Notes: generated by a model from the sequence alone, not told the origin. DNA of 64,000 bases from M0108 sp964523415 (GCA_964523415.1 CAZFZB010000001.1:1-64000); one strand, 5' to 3'. Counted from the stretch's first letter, positions 23,892-33,191 are shown. Made by a program: numbers and translations.

Positions 23892-25718
23892 TCATTCGCG
23901 GATCCGGAAGCGGCAATCCAATGCGGGTAGGTCTACCTCACGTGGCGAGACACAGAAGGCCTTGTTGAGAGCGGGATCCCCTTGAAGGCGCATCCGGATC
24001 TCCAAGGCCAGATCAGGGATCAGGAGGACATGCTTGCGCTCTTCCCGGTCCACCACCAGGGCCTCACCCCTCCAGTCAGGATGATCGCGCAGCCAAACCA
24101 ACTTCCAGTGTTGATTGGATAACCGTTCGCTTCGTCGGATTGCCGCCGCCGCCACCTCAGCCTCGCCTACCCGTGAGGCTACCGCATGGGCCTCGATCAA
24201 GGATTCTCCCCGCAGCCAGGCCCGCAGTTGCTGGTGTACCAGGAGATCGGAATAGCGCCGCAGCGGACTGGTGGCCCGGGTATAGAGGGGCAGACCCAAG
24301 CCGAAGTGAGGTGCCGGCTCATCCACTAGTCGCGAGGGCTTGAAGCGGCGGCGATAGGCGTACATGCCCGCCAGATCCAGGGGCTGTTCAACCTTGTCCG
24401 GTGCTGGTTGGGAAACATAGGGGATAGGGATACCCAGGTCACGGCAAAAGGCGGCCACGGCCTCCCCGGCCATCAACATGGCATCCATTACCAGGGCCCG
24501 GCTGCGCAAACGGGGTAGTGGGCGAATAACCACCTCACCATCACAAACGCGCACATTGACCTCCGGCAGTTCGATACCCGCGGCATCGTTGGACTGTCGG
24601 CGATTCCGAAACCGTTCGACCAATGACACCATAGCCGCGAATGGAAACGTCTCAAGACGGTCCTCAGCCGCTTCATAACTCAGACGTTGCACCTTGACCC
24701 AGGTACGCTGGATGGTCAGGTTCCTCACCTCACCCGCCTCGTCGCATCCAAAGCCGAAGGACAGGGCGGGCGAGACCTCTTGGAGCCCCAGGCCCAAGCG
24801 TTGGGTGATTTCTAGGGGCAACATGTTGACCATGCGTTCCGGCAGGTACTGGTTCCCTCCACGGGCACGGGCCTCGCGATCCAGATCGCTATCGGGGGGG
24901 ATGAGGGCGGCCACATCGGCGACATGGACCCACAGCCGTTCGCCCTCCAGGCTCAAGGCATCGTCCGGATCCTGGTTACCCTCATCGTCGATGGCAAAGG
25001 CCGACAGATGAGTGAGGTCCAGGCGCTCCTCGTCCGGAAGCTGACCCACCAGCAGGAGGGGGTCAGCTTCGGGTAACCCTTGGCGGGCAGGATAAGGGTT
25101 GTGCTCCGGAATCCAGAATCCAAACTGGATCAGGGCACGATGGGCATTCTCAGGAGTTTCCGCATGCCCCAGGGCTTTGAGGATGCGGCTGTGTTCGGAA
25201 CGGCCCCAGGCCAGGCGCTCCACCTCCGCCAGCCGTCCAGCATCCTCTGGTAAGGGCTGGCGGTTGGCTAGACGCTGCAGGAAGTCCCCCCAGTCCCGCG
25301 ACGCCGCTTCCTTGGCGTTGCGCTGAACCTGATCGGCCTCCACCTGTTGGCGGGGGCGGGCCTGAATCTCCTCCGGGGTTCCAGTGAACCAGAGCCCGGC
25401 CGCTACCAATCGCCAGGTTGCCCAAGCGGAGGCTGGCGTAAAGTCACCATAGATCAGTTCCGATAACTCCCGCAACTGGGTCGTACCGCCTTCCAGAAGC
25501 TCCCAAGCCTCAAGGAAGCCGCCCTCCGGATAGGAGAGTTCCTTGAGGCTGCGCAGAGGGCCTGGGTGCAACAACTCGATATCCTTGGGGCGTACCCGCT
25601 TGACCTCGCCCTTGTCGAGACCAATCTCGATTTTTTCGCCCAAGCTCAAGACTCGGGCTGGATGACCCTTGTAGAGCACCAGGCTGTCGACCCGAAAATT
25701 GGCTTGAAGGATGCTCAA
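23892..25718 (-). CDS. RNB-domain exoribonuclease (RNase II/R family)
   Basis: 608 residues if started at TTG 25718 (MSILQANFRVDSLVLYKG). The open frame extends to 25904 but would then overlap the divergent ygfZ start, and no strong Shine-Dalgarno marks any start, so the N-terminus is uncertain. An N-terminal OB/SH3-like domain and a helical stretch precede the RNB catalytic domain. The Mg-binding Asp cluster lies in AIDDEGNQDPDDALS at about 244-254, followed by WVHVADVAALI and, later, the YTRATSPLRRYSDLLVHQQL motif of RNB enzymes. The S1 domain at the C-terminus is short or absent. It degrades RNA 3' to 5'. Probably the first gene of a minus-strand unit with the small protein and the membrane ATPase. 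Confidence 0.85.
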   Translation of the reverse strand: MSILQANFRVDSLVLYKGHPARVLSLGEKIEIGLDKGEVKRVRPKDIELLHPGPLRSLKELSYPEGGFLEAWELLEGGTTQLRELSELIYGDFTPASAWATWRLVAAGLWFTGTPEEIQARPRQQVEADQVQRNAKEAASRDWGDFLQRLANRQPLPEDAGRLAEVERLAWGRSEHSRILKALGHAETPENAHRALIQFGFWIPEHNPYPARQGLPEADPLLLVGQLPDEERLDLTHLSAFAIDDEGNQDPDDALSLEGERLWVHVADVAALIPPDSDLDREARARGGNQYLPERMVNMLPLEITQRLGLGLQEVSPALSFGFGCDEAGEVRNLTIQRTWVKVQRLSYEAAEDRLETFPFAAMVSLVERFRNRRQSNDAAGIELPEVNVRVCDGEVVIRPLPRLRSRALVMDAMLMAGEAVAAFCRDLGIPIPYVSQPAPDKVEQPLDLAGMYAYRRRFKPSRLVDEPAPHFGLGLPLYTRATSPLRRYSDLLVHQQLRAWLRGESLIEAHAVASRVGEAEVAAAAIRRSERLSNQHWKLVWLRDHPDWRGEALVVDREERKHVLLIPDLALEIRMRLQGDPALNKAFCVSPREVDLPALDCRFRIRE

Positions 25719-25809
25719 TGAGGTTGCCGTAGTTTGGATTGGAAAATCTCGCTCCCCGCTATGATATACCGGTTGCGACCAGCCCCGGACAACCTCGAAA
25801 CGGAGACCC

Positions 25810-26844
25810 ATGACCATGAACGAACTGTGGCAGGCATTCTTGCAGAAGCGCTCGGCCAATATCGATGAACTGGGGCAGGCCCGGTTTCCCGATGCACCCC
25901 TCACCGCCCCCCTTGCCCTCTGCGACTTAAGTCACCTAGGCCTGATTTCGGTTACGGGGAAGGATGCCGTCACCTTTCTGCAAGGCCAGTTCACCAATGA
26001 CATTCGCCAAGTCAGCGCCACCCATAGCCAGATGAGCAGCCATTGCACCCCCAAGGGACGCATGCTGGCCAACTTCCGCGTCTTTGACCTCGACGGGACC
26101 TACTATCTGCAACTGCCACGATCTCAGCTTGACATGTTGCTGAAGCGACTGCGGATGTATGTCCTCCGCGCCCAGGTCACCCTGTCAGATGCCTCAGACG
26201 AATTTGTAACCCTCGGGTTGAGTGGTGAACGGGCCCCTGAATGCCTGGCACCCCATTTCCCAGCCCTAGCCGGGCAGGTCAATCAGGTGGCCCGCCAGGG
26301 TGAACAGACGCTGATCCTCCTAGCCGGTCCCACTCCGCGCTTTATGATCCTGGGGCCGTCGAGCGGCATGACACCCCTCTGGGATGCCTTGGCCCACAGG
26401 GCTACCATCGTCAATGCAGCGCATTGGACCCTCCTCGACATCCGCGCAGGTATTCCAAACTTGCAGCCCGGGACCCGCGAGGCATTCGTGCCCCAGATGG
26501 CCAACCTGCAGCTCCTCGATGGCATCAGCTTCACCAAGGGTTGCTATACGGGACAGGAAATAGTGGCCCGCATGCAGTACCTGGGGAAACTCAAACGTCG
26601 CCTGTATCTGGGCGAGGTGACCACCAAGCATGCGCCCCAACCAGGCGACGGGGTATTTTCGCCGATTAGCGACTCCGCTCAAACCGCGGGCACGATTGTG
26701 GAGTCCTGCGCCCTTGGCGATGACCGTTACGAGGTCTCACTGGTGGTTGAGATCGCCGCCTTCGAGGATGGTCGTGTTGCCCTGGCCGGCTCCGGACCCC
26801 TTCTGAAACTTCGAGAGCCTCCCTACGGGTTTCCCTCAGGCTGA
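25810..26844 (+). CDS. ygfZ: YgfZ/GcvT-like folate-binding protein (Fe-S cluster maintenance)
   Basis: 344 residues. The YgfZ signature K-G-C-Y-T-G-Q-E is present at 243-250 (FTKGCYTGQEIVARMQYLGKLKRRLY), with the family Cys at 245. The N-terminal LISVTGKDAVTFLQGQFTNDI is the second hallmark. YgfZ binds folate and supports assembly or repair of certain Fe-S enzymes such as MiaB. GGAGACCC precedes ATG 25810; an ATG two codons later is also possible. Divergent from the RNB gene. Confidence 0.95.
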   Translation: MTMNELWQAFLQKRSANIDELGQARFPDAPLTAPLALCDLSHLGLISVTGKDAVTFLQGQFTNDIRQVSATHSQMSSHCTPKGRMLANFRVFDLDGTYYLQLPRSQLDMLLKRLRMYVLRAQVTLSDASDEFVTLGLSGERAPECLAPHFPALAGQVNQVARQGEQTLILLAGPTPRFMILGPSSGMTPLWDALAHRATIVNAAHWTLLDIRAGIPNLQPGTREAFVPQMANLQLLDGISFTKGCYTGQEIVARMQYLGKLKRRLYLGEVTTKHAPQPGDGVFSPISDSAQTAGTIVESCALGDDRYEVSLVVEIAAFEDGRVALAGSGPLLKLREPPYGFPSG

Positions 26845-26943
26845 ATAAACCGCTGGGTCAAGATGCAAAACCTATCGATCCGCCTGAGGTTTGTCGACGA
26901 CCCGTCCCTCCGCCACCTGGGCGAAAGTCAGCACACTCACCCC

Positions 26944-27963
26944 CTATACGGTGAAATCCGTGTCCAGGACGATGCGATACCTCGCCTTGCCGGAGCCCAG
27001 ATGCTCCAGGGCCTCGTTCACCCTACTCATGGGGAAATGTTCTACCTGTGGCAACACCTGGTGACGGGCAGCAAAATTCAGCATGGTAGCAATGGCGCTC
27101 GGGGATCCGGTGGGAGAACCAGATAGAGTCTGCTGTCCCACGAGGAGGTGCATGACACTGACGGGTATAGCCTCCAGAACGGCTCCAACCACATGGAGGC
27201 GACCCTTGGGGGCCAGGGTTCCCATTACGGCCGGCCAGTCCAGCGGGACATTGACTGTATCAATGACGAGGTCCAGGGATCCTGCGATGTCGCGTAGGGC
27301 GAAGCTATCCAAAGTAGAAACGACCCGGTGGGCGCCAAAGGCCAAGGCATCCTGGCACTTGGACTCGCTCGAGGTGAAGGCGGTGACCTCGCAACCCCAG
27401 GCCCGCAGAAATTTCAGGGCCATGTGACCCAAGCCCCCGATGCCGATCACACCCACCCGGGCGGTCGGCAGGATGCCATGAGTTAATAGTGGGGCGAAAA
27501 CCGTGATGCCACCACATAGCAGGGGACCCGCCGCCGCCGGATCAAGGGTCTCCGGCAGGGGAATAGCCCACGCCCAATGGCTGCGTAAGCGTTCCGCAAA
27601 GCCGCCGTGACGGCCAACAATGGTTCCCTGGGCCTCACCACAAAGGTGATGGTCACCCGCCAAACAGGTATGACAGCGCATGCAGCTGCGCGCCGTCCAG
27701 CCTATACCCACACGTTGCCCCAGGACCAATCCCGCGACCTGCTCCCCCAGGGCGACAATAGGCCCCACCACCTCGTGCCCCGGCACGAATGGATACCGTG
27801 TGATGCCCCAGTGATTGTTAAGCATCGAGAGATCGGAATGACAGATGCCGCAGTACTCGACGGCTATTTCGACCTGATCCTGACCCAGGGGACCCGGTAC
27901 GTAGGAATAGGGCTGGCAGGTGCCACCCGCCTTGGGGGCGGCCCAGGCATTGATATGGGTCAT
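26944..27963 (-). CDS. Zinc-dependent NAD(P) alcohol dehydrogenase (MDR, YahK/CAD-like)
   Basis: 339 residues. Catalytic zinc ligands C38 (EYCGICHSDL) and H63-E64 (PGHEVVG). The structural zinc cysteines are C94, C97, C100 and C108. The Rossmann motif GIGGLGHMALKFLRAWG lies near 176. The residue order and the CHSD variant match the cinnamyl-alcohol-dehydrogenase/YahK branch, broad-range aldehyde reductases that usually prefer NADPH. The 130-bp divergent spacer separates it from the Crp/Fnr regulator gene. Physiological substrate unknown. Confidence 0.9.
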   Translation of the reverse strand: MTHINAWAAPKAGGTCQPYSYVPGPLGQDQVEIAVEYCGICHSDLSMLNNHWGITRYPFVPGHEVVGPIVALGEQVAGLVLGQRVGIGWTARSCMRCHTCLAGDHHLCGEAQGTIVGRHGGFAERLRSHWAWAIPLPETLDPAAAGPLLCGGITVFAPLLTHGILPTARVGVIGIGGLGHMALKFLRAWGCEVTAFTSSESKCQDALAFGAHRVVSTLDSFALRDIAGSLDLVIDTVNVPLDWPAVMGTLAPKGRLHVVGAVLEAIPVSVMHLLVGQQTLSGSPTGSPSAIATMLNFAARHQVLPQVEHFPMSRVNEALEHLGSGKARYRIVLDTDFTV

Positions 27964-28093
27964 ATGTTTACCCTCCTGCTCGCATTCGTTGTAAAGCGAG
28001 AATTGGATGTTACACCCTCGGGTTCGGATGTTTTCGGTTAAACTTGGACCAGTTGCCTAAATGCATCCTGACAGACGCATCCGAATAGACTCC

Positions 28094-28801
28094 ATGGTAA
28101 AAATCATCTCCTTACGCGAGGCATGGTCGGGCGAGGCGGATTGCCGAAACTGCTCCTTGCGCCACACAGTCCTATTCGCGGGCTTGACGGAAACGGATTT
28201 CGAAAAGATCCACGACCCTATTGACCAGTTTTCCCTCAAACCTGGGGCCTGCCTGTACCATGCTGGCGACCGGGGGGAATACATGTTTACGGTGCGCATT
28301 GGCGCCCTCAAGTTGGTCCAGTACCTACCGGATGGCAGCCAGCGTATCGTCCGCCTTGCCAGACCTACCGACGTCCTCGGACTGGAAGCCATCCTCGAAA
28401 ACCCATACCAGCATGAGGCCCTAGTCCTACAGCCAACGGAGGTCTGCCGCTTTCCAGCGCGTGTAGTCAAGACCCTGGGGGCGGAAAATCCCCGCTTGCA
28501 CACCGAACTCATGTCCCGCTGGCAACGCGCCCTCTCGGAGGCCGACGCCTGGCTGACGGAACTCTCGACCGGCTCTGCCCGCCAGCGCGTCGCACGCCTG
28601 CTCCTACGCCTGGTGCGCGACCGTGAGAGCAGTGAATGTGAACTCTTTAGCCGCGAAGACATGGGGGCCATGCTCGGTATCACCACCGAGACAACCAGCC
28701 GTACCATCGCCGAGTTCAAGCGCCAGGGGCTGTTGGTCGATCTCACCGCCAACCGCTTTCTTCTCGACATCCCCAACCTGCAACGGGTTGGCGGAGACTG
28801 A
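28094..28801 (+). CDS. Crp/Fnr-family transcription regulator
   Basis: 235 residues from ATG 28094; an ATG 33 bases upstream is equally free of a Shine-Dalgarno, so the start is uncertain. A cyclic-nucleotide-binding-like domain (about 25-140) includes DGSQRIVRLARPTDVLGLEAIL. The C-terminal HTH is FSREDMGAMLGITTETTSRTIAEFKRQG. A CRNC pair lies near the N-terminus (DCRNCSLRHTVLF), but the four-cysteine set of [4Fe-4S] FNR is not complete, so oxygen sensing by an FNR-type cluster is doubtful. It lies just upstream of the SLAC1 transporter gene, which has an FNR-type site. Confidence 0.92.
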   Translation: MVKIISLREAWSGEADCRNCSLRHTVLFAGLTETDFEKIHDPIDQFSLKPGACLYHAGDRGEYMFTVRIGALKLVQYLPDGSQRIVRLARPTDVLGLEAILENPYQHEALVLQPTEVCRFPARVVKTLGAENPRLHTELMSRWQRALSEADAWLTELSTGSARQRVARLLLRLVRDRESSECELFSREDMGAMLGITTETTSRTIAEFKRQGLLVDLTANRFLLDIPNLQRVGGD

Positions 28802-28972
28802 AGGATCCCGACCAAGCCTCTGGTTCCTTCCAACTCGCCATCTGACCCGCCCGTCCGGGTCTCAGGTCCCAAACATAAGCCACGCTAACCCCCCGCATCT
28901 CTCGCCGCGATCCCCTGGATGCCAGGCCCCGTTGGGATGACGCTACGACAAACGCCACCTGACCATGTCCAA

Positions 28973-28986
28973 TTGACCCTTTTCAA
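28973..28986 (+). promoter_or_regulatory. FNR/DNR-type binding site upstream of the SLAC1 gene
   Basis: TTGACCCTTTTCAA: the TTGA-N6-TCAA palindrome of Crp/Fnr-type sites. A weak -10, TAGTCT (29009-29014), is placed so that the site is centred 41.5 bases before the expected start at 29021, the class II activator position. No real -35 is needed in such promoters. Leader to ATG 29052 is about 31 bases. Confidence 0.6.
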
Positions 28987-29051
28987 TGCCCCCTTGGCCT
29001 CGTTCCCCTAGTCTATTTCCCCTACCGTGACAGCCATTCCCTCAGAATAAC

Positions 29052-30020
29052 ATGACGAATTCCCTGCCCTTGCCCCGCCTGGCTCACCTTCCCGTTGCCT
29101 TCTTTTCCATGGTCATGGGGTTGGCCGGGCTCTCCATTGCCTGGCACAAGGCTCAGCAGGTGTTGGGGATCGGCCTGCCCATCGCCGCCATTCTGCTTGC
29201 CCTCGCCACCTTCGTTTTTCTAGTGCTAGGAATAGCCTATCTCATCAAGTTGATCCGCTACCGCGAGGCGGTCATCCAGGAACTCACCCATCCCATCCAA
29301 CTCAATTTTTTCCCGACCATCTCCATGAGCCTGCTTCTGCTCGCCGTCGCCACTCTAGAGCATTGGCCCGCTATCGCGGAACCTCTTTGGGCCATCGGCG
29401 CGGGAACGCAGCTCTTACTGACCCTCTATGTACTGACTGTCTGGATTCACCACGAGCGATTCGAGGTCCACCATGTCAACCCCGCCTGGTTCATCCCAGT
29501 CGTGGGTAATGTCCTGGTACCAATTGCCGGCGCACGCCTGGGGTTCATCGAAACCTCCTGGTTCTTCCTCGCCATTGGGTTACTCTTCTGGCTGCTGCTT
29601 TTCGCCCTCGTCCTCCAGCGCTTTATCTTTCACCCCTCCCTCCCCGACCGGCTGATGCCCACCTTTTTCATTCTCATTGCTCCACCGGCGGTAGGGTTCA
29701 GCGCCTACTTGCAACTGAGTGGAGGACTGGACGCCATGGCCCGCATCCTTTACTACGTGGGACTCTTCCTGACCCTGTTGCTGACGGTTCAGGCGGGGCG
29801 ATTCCTACGCCTGGAGTTCTACCTCTCCTGGTGGGCTTACTCCTTCCCCCTCGCCGCCATGACAATCGCAACCTTCCTCATGTATCAGCTCACCCAAAAT
29901 CATGCCTTCGCCATCCTGGGGTGGGTGCTCTTGAGTTTGGTCAGCCTGGTGGTGACCTACCTGCTCTATCGCACGACCTGTGCCATTCGGGAGGGCCAGA
30001 TCTGCGTGCCGGCACACTAA
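29052..30020 (+). CDS. SLAC1/TehA-family anion transporter
   Basis: 322 residues, nearly all hydrophobic, with about ten predicted membrane helices. LPVAFFSMVMGLAGLSIAW near the N-terminus and NPAWFIPVVGNVLVPIAG in the middle are typical of the SLAC1/TehA/Ssu1 superfamily, which includes tellurite-resistance TehA, sulfite pump Ssu1 and C4-dicarboxylate carriers. Substrate cannot be read from sequence. In a sulfur oxidiser sulfite or another sulfur oxyanion is plausible (inference). It follows the Crp/Fnr gene and an FNR-type site, and is followed by a small conserved gene. Shine-Dalgarno is weak. Confidence 0.88.
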   Translation: MTNSLPLPRLAHLPVAFFSMVMGLAGLSIAWHKAQQVLGIGLPIAAILLALATFVFLVLGIAYLIKLIRYREAVIQELTHPIQLNFFPTISMSLLLLAVATLEHWPAIAEPLWAIGAGTQLLLTLYVLTVWIHHERFEVHHVNPAWFIPVVGNVLVPIAGARLGFIETSWFFLAIGLLFWLLLFALVLQRFIFHPSLPDRLMPTFFILIAPPAVGFSAYLQLSGGLDAMARILYYVGLFLTLLLTVQAGRFLRLEFYLSWWAYSFPLAAMTIATFLMYQLTQNHAFAILGWVLLSLVSLVVTYLLYRTTCAIREGQICVPAH

Positions 30021-30093
30021 TACCTCCTAGGCTCACCGGCCCTGCTGGAAGGTCCTGCAGTTTCTCTTAGTTGTCCATCAAAGGGAGTCAGCC

Positions 30094-30504
30094 GTGAAAC
30101 AAACCCTGTCACAGGCGTCCTACAGCACCTTCAGCCTGGAGATCGAAGCAGGGGAGACCCGCTATCGCTCAGTGGATGAGATCGTCGCTTACTTCAGGCA
30201 GCGCATCGAGGAACACCGTACCGCCCGGTTCATCGAGGAATTTGACCACTATGCTCATACCCGCGCCCTGCCCGAGGGCCAGATCGGAAAGGATATTTTA
30301 GCAGCTAAGCTATTGATCTTTTGCTTCGGCATCAGCCTGCCAGACCCTGGGATGTTGGCCATCCGCCCACGCTCCATTGGGGTGGCCCAGACAAGCAAGG
30401 GGTTTCAAATCACCTTCCTGGAGGCCCCCATGCCCGTGGCCAATGCCGTCATGGAGGACTGGGCCAAGGGCTTGTTCGACACCGACGCTAACCTGAACCA
30501 ATGA
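30094..30504 (+). CDS. Small conserved protein (DUF6858-like)
   Basis: 136 residues, soluble, no signal peptide. It starts MKQTLSQASYSTFSLEIEAG and includes SVDEIVAYFRQRIEEH, FDHYAHTRALPEGQIG, LIFCFGISLPDPGMLAIRPRSIGV and FLEAPMPVANAVMEDWAKGL, a pattern I associate with DUF6858, which is of unknown function. AAGGGAGT lies upstream of a GTG start at 30094. 73 bases after the SLAC1 gene on the same strand, so it may share the Crp/Fnr-controlled transcript. Family name is from memory and should be checked. Confidence 0.65.
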   Translation: MKQTLSQASYSTFSLEIEAGETRYRSVDEIVAYFRQRIEEHRTARFIEEFDHYAHTRALPEGQIGKDILAAKLLIFCFGISLPDPGMLAIRPRSIGVAQTSKGFQITFLEAPMPVANAVMEDWAKGLFDTDANLNQ

Positions 30505-30590
30505 GGTTCATGAATCGCGGCACACGTCTCCAACTGCCAGAATTCCCTTACCCCGGACCATCCTCCCATGAAAACCCTGAGGCAACTCCA

Positions 30591-31271
30591 TCAGCCCTGG
30601 GGGGTTTCCTGATAGATAAGGGTGATATCGACACGTCGATTCAGAAGCCGACCCTGCGGTGTTTCGTTAGAAGCTATTGGATAATCGGGGCCAAAGCCCT
30701 GAGTCCGCATCCGCGCTGGGTAGACACCCGATGCCAAAAAGTAATTCTGGACTGAGTAGGCACGCCGATCGGAAAGCTCCTGATTGTGGCCTCGGGAACC
30801 TGTGCTGTCCGTATGACCAGCTATATCCAGGCGCGTCTTGCCGTAGCGATTGACAATGGCGCCTATCTTATCCATGGTCGAGTAGAAGCTGGGTTGGATG
30901 ACATCGGAGTCGACCTCAAAGGCCGTTTCACCCGTCATCCCTACCAACAACTCACCCTCAGAGAGACGTTCGACCCGGATCTGGCCCAAGGCGATCTCTT
31001 TTGCCAGTACCCGCTCAAAATCCCGCTGCTGCTTCTCCATGTAATTGCCGATCAAGCCCCCGACCAGGGCCCCACCAATGGCACCGATGACGGCACCCTG
31101 GCCAGAATTTCTGGCAGCCAGGGCGCCTATGGCAGCACCGGAAGCGGCGCCAATACCAAGTCCCTTCTCCGTCTCGGATATCGGCCTGGGATTTCCATAT
31201 TCATCGGTAGCGCAACCCGCAGTCAGTAGGGCAGCGGCGAGGATGGCGCTTAACTTCTTGGGAAATATCAT
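30591..31271 (-). CDS. OmpA-family lipoprotein with glycine zipper
   Basis: 226 residues. Lipobox TAGC gives lipidated C20. Residues 36-77 form a glycine-zipper segment (IGAASGAAIGALAARN, GAIGGALVGGLIGNYMEKQQ). The C-terminal OmpA peptidoglycan-binding domain (about 110-222) has LDIAGHTDSTGSRGHNQELSDRRAYSV, with TDSTG and the conserved Asp/Arg that hold diaminopimelate. It tethers the outer membrane to the cell wall, as in YiaD. Single gene, convergent with the preceding small protein. Confidence 0.9.
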   Translation of the reverse strand: MIFPKKLSAILAAALLTAGCATDEYGNPRPISETEKGLGIGAASGAAIGALAARNSGQGAVIGAIGGALVGGLIGNYMEKQQRDFERVLAKEIALGQIRVERLSEGELLVGMTGETAFEVDSDVIQPSFYSTMDKIGAIVNRYGKTRLDIAGHTDSTGSRGHNQELSDRRAYSVQNYFLASGVYPARMRTQGFGPDYPIASNETPQGRLLNRRVDITLIYQETPQG

Positions 31272-31477
31272 TATTTCGGATCTCCAGGTTCAGGGCACAC
31301 CTGACAGGGTGCCGCCCAGGCGCAGATGTTAACAGACCAGCCCCCAGAGGCGCAGCCATCACCTCAGCCTTCTGGTTCCCGCCAAGGTCCTGTTACTGCG
31401 TCATATTCCGACCATTCTTCCCCATTACCACCGGCAAGGCTACAATGCCCGCCTTGTCACCCGACCTCGGACTTTGT

Positions 31478-32473
31478 ATGGACAGATATCACGTTTATGG
31501 CATTGGCAACGCCTTGGTGGACATGGAATACGAGGTCGAATTCGAGGACCTAGAAACCTTGCGCATCGACAAGGGTGTCATGACCCTGGTTGACCAAGGG
31601 CACCAAAGCGAGATCATGGCCCATCTGGCCGAGCGGCCCCATCAAAAGGGCTCGGGAGGATCTGCTGCCAACTCCATCATCGCGGTCAGTCAGCTTGGTG
31701 GTAAGGCCTTCTATTCCTGCAAGGTCGCCAACGACTCCCTGGGCCACTTTTACCTGGACGATCTCATTGCCAATGGCGTCGCCACCAATCGTCATGGCGA
31801 GCGCGAGGAGGGCGACACGGGCCGTTGCGTCGTCCTGGTCACCCCGGACTCAGATCGGACCATGCTGACCTACCTGGGTATCAGCGGAGAATTCACAAAC
31901 CGGGAACTGGTCCCGGATGCCATCCTCAACGCGGACTACTACTATACGGAAGGTTATTTGGTCACCTCGGAGGGCGCCCGCTCCGCCGCCATCCGCGGCC
32001 GGGAGATTGCCCATGCCGCCGGGGTCAAGACCGCGATTTCCCTTTCCGACCCCAACATGGTCACTCACTTCAAGCCTGGTCTGATGGCCATGATCGGCCC
32101 TGGGGTGGACCTGGTTTTCGCCAATGAGGCGGAGGCCAGGGGTATGGCTGAAACAAGCGACCTCAATGCGGCTATCGCCTACTTGAAGACCATCGGCCGG
32201 GAATTCGCCCTCACCCTGGGGCCCAAGGGCGCCCTCCTTTACGATGGCCAGGAATTGATCGAGATTGCCCCCATTCCGACCCATGCGCTCGATACGGTCG
32301 GGGCAGGCGACATGTTTGCGGGCGCCTGCCTTTACGCCCTCACTCAGGGTTGGAGCTTCCGTAGTGCCGGCAATCTGGCCGCCACAGCTGCCGCCCGACT
32401 TGTCTCCAGTTATGGTCCCCGCCTGCCTGCTGAGGAAACCCAGGCCATATTAAAGGGGTTCTGCCGAATTTAG
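31478..32473 (+). CDS. PfkB-family kinase, adenosine-kinase-like
   Basis: 331 residues from ATG 31478 (MDRYHVYGIGNALVDMEY); an in-frame ATG 33 bases upstream gives a non-homologous tail. The PfkB signature 1 is GGSAANSIIAVSQLGG, and signature 2 is DTVGAGDMFAGACLYAL, containing the anion hole and catalytic Asp of ribokinase-like sugar kinases. Length and the DMEYEV N-terminus fit the bacterial adenosine kinase group, which phosphorylates adenosine to AMP. Other sugar or nucleoside substrates are possible. It lies 218 bases upstream of rimB. Confidence 0.82.
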   Translation: MDRYHVYGIGNALVDMEYEVEFEDLETLRIDKGVMTLVDQGHQSEIMAHLAERPHQKGSGGSAANSIIAVSQLGGKAFYSCKVANDSLGHFYLDDLIANGVATNRHGEREEGDTGRCVVLVTPDSDRTMLTYLGISGEFTNRELVPDAILNADYYYTEGYLVTSEGARSAAIRGREIAHAAGVKTAISLSDPNMVTHFKPGLMAMIGPGVDLVFANEAEARGMAETSDLNAAIAYLKTIGREFALTLGPKGALLYDGQELIEIAPIPTHALDTVGAGDMFAGACLYALTQGWSFRSAGNLAATAAARLVSSYGPRLPAEETQAILKGFCRI

Positions 32474-32691
32474 ATTTGACTGGGCCACCTTACCAAGGTT
32501 GTAAGATCCGAACCCCCGGGCATGGCCCGCCTGTCCATGTCCCGACCAGTGAGTATACTGGCGCCAAGCCCCCACTTATCCTAGGATCACGTTTCATCGG
32601 ATGGATTCCACCCCACCAGCACCCCGAACCTACAGGCCATGGTCCCGCGTGGCCCCTTCCTCCATATCCGGCCTCGACGAATCTGCGATCC

Positions 32692-33189
32692 ATGCCCTCA
32701 ATACTCGTACCTCAGGACCCGACCCGCGCTGGCTGGCGGGAATGGTTGGCGCTGCCGGACTTAGGAATTCCCGCCATCAAGGCCAAGCTGGACACGGGTG
32801 CCCGAACCTCTGCGCTCCACGCCTTCTTTACCGAGTCTTACCGGGAAAGGGGTTGCAGCCTGATCCGCTTCGGGGTGCGACCCCTGCAGCGACGTCAGAA
32901 ACTCACAAAGATCTGCACCGCCCCGATCCTGGATCAGCGTTTGGTGAGCGATTCCGGTGGCCACCGGGAGATGCGTTGGGTCATCGCCACGACCGCTCGA
33001 CTCGGTGAAGACGAATGGACGCTGGAACTCACCCTCACGGATCGAGATTCCATGCTCTTTCGTATGCTGTTGGGACGTAGCGCCATGAGTGGACGATTGG
33101 TTGTGGACCCTCAGGCCTCCTATCTGGTAGGTGCCAAGCCAAATCTGAAACGCCTTTATCAGCCCTCGGCCATAGGTAACTCTACCTAG
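32692..33189 (+). CDS. rimB: Retropepsin-like protease of the RimB/Zn-protease family
   Basis: 165 residues from ATG 32692; the frame is open further upstream but carries no conserved sequence there. The fold is a retropepsin-like single aspartic-protease domain: PAIKAKLDTGARTSALHA holds the D-T-G active triad, and LLGRSAMSGRLVVDP is the second flap strand. Proteins of this family (PF05618), encoded beside rimK, are called RimB in Pseudomonas. They are linked to trimming or control of ribosomal S6 glutamylation. Two bases separate it from rimK. Shine-Dalgarno is poor. Confidence 0.85.
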   Translation: MPSILVPQDPTRAGWREWLALPDLGIPAIKAKLDTGARTSALHAFFTESYRERGCSLIRFGVRPLQRRQKLTKICTAPILDQRLVSDSGGHREMRWVIATTARLGEDEWTLELTLTDRDSMLFRMLLGRSAMSGRLVVDPQASYLVGAKPNLKRLYQPSAIGNST

Positions 33190-33191
33190 AG

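Noticed and set aside
25719..25904. 62-residue N-terminal extension of the RNB exoribonuclease
   Set aside because: It overlaps the divergent ygfZ start and shows no family-like sequence.
30501..30755. 84-codon plus-strand frame
   Set aside because: Largely antisense to the OmpA-like gene; no ribosome site.
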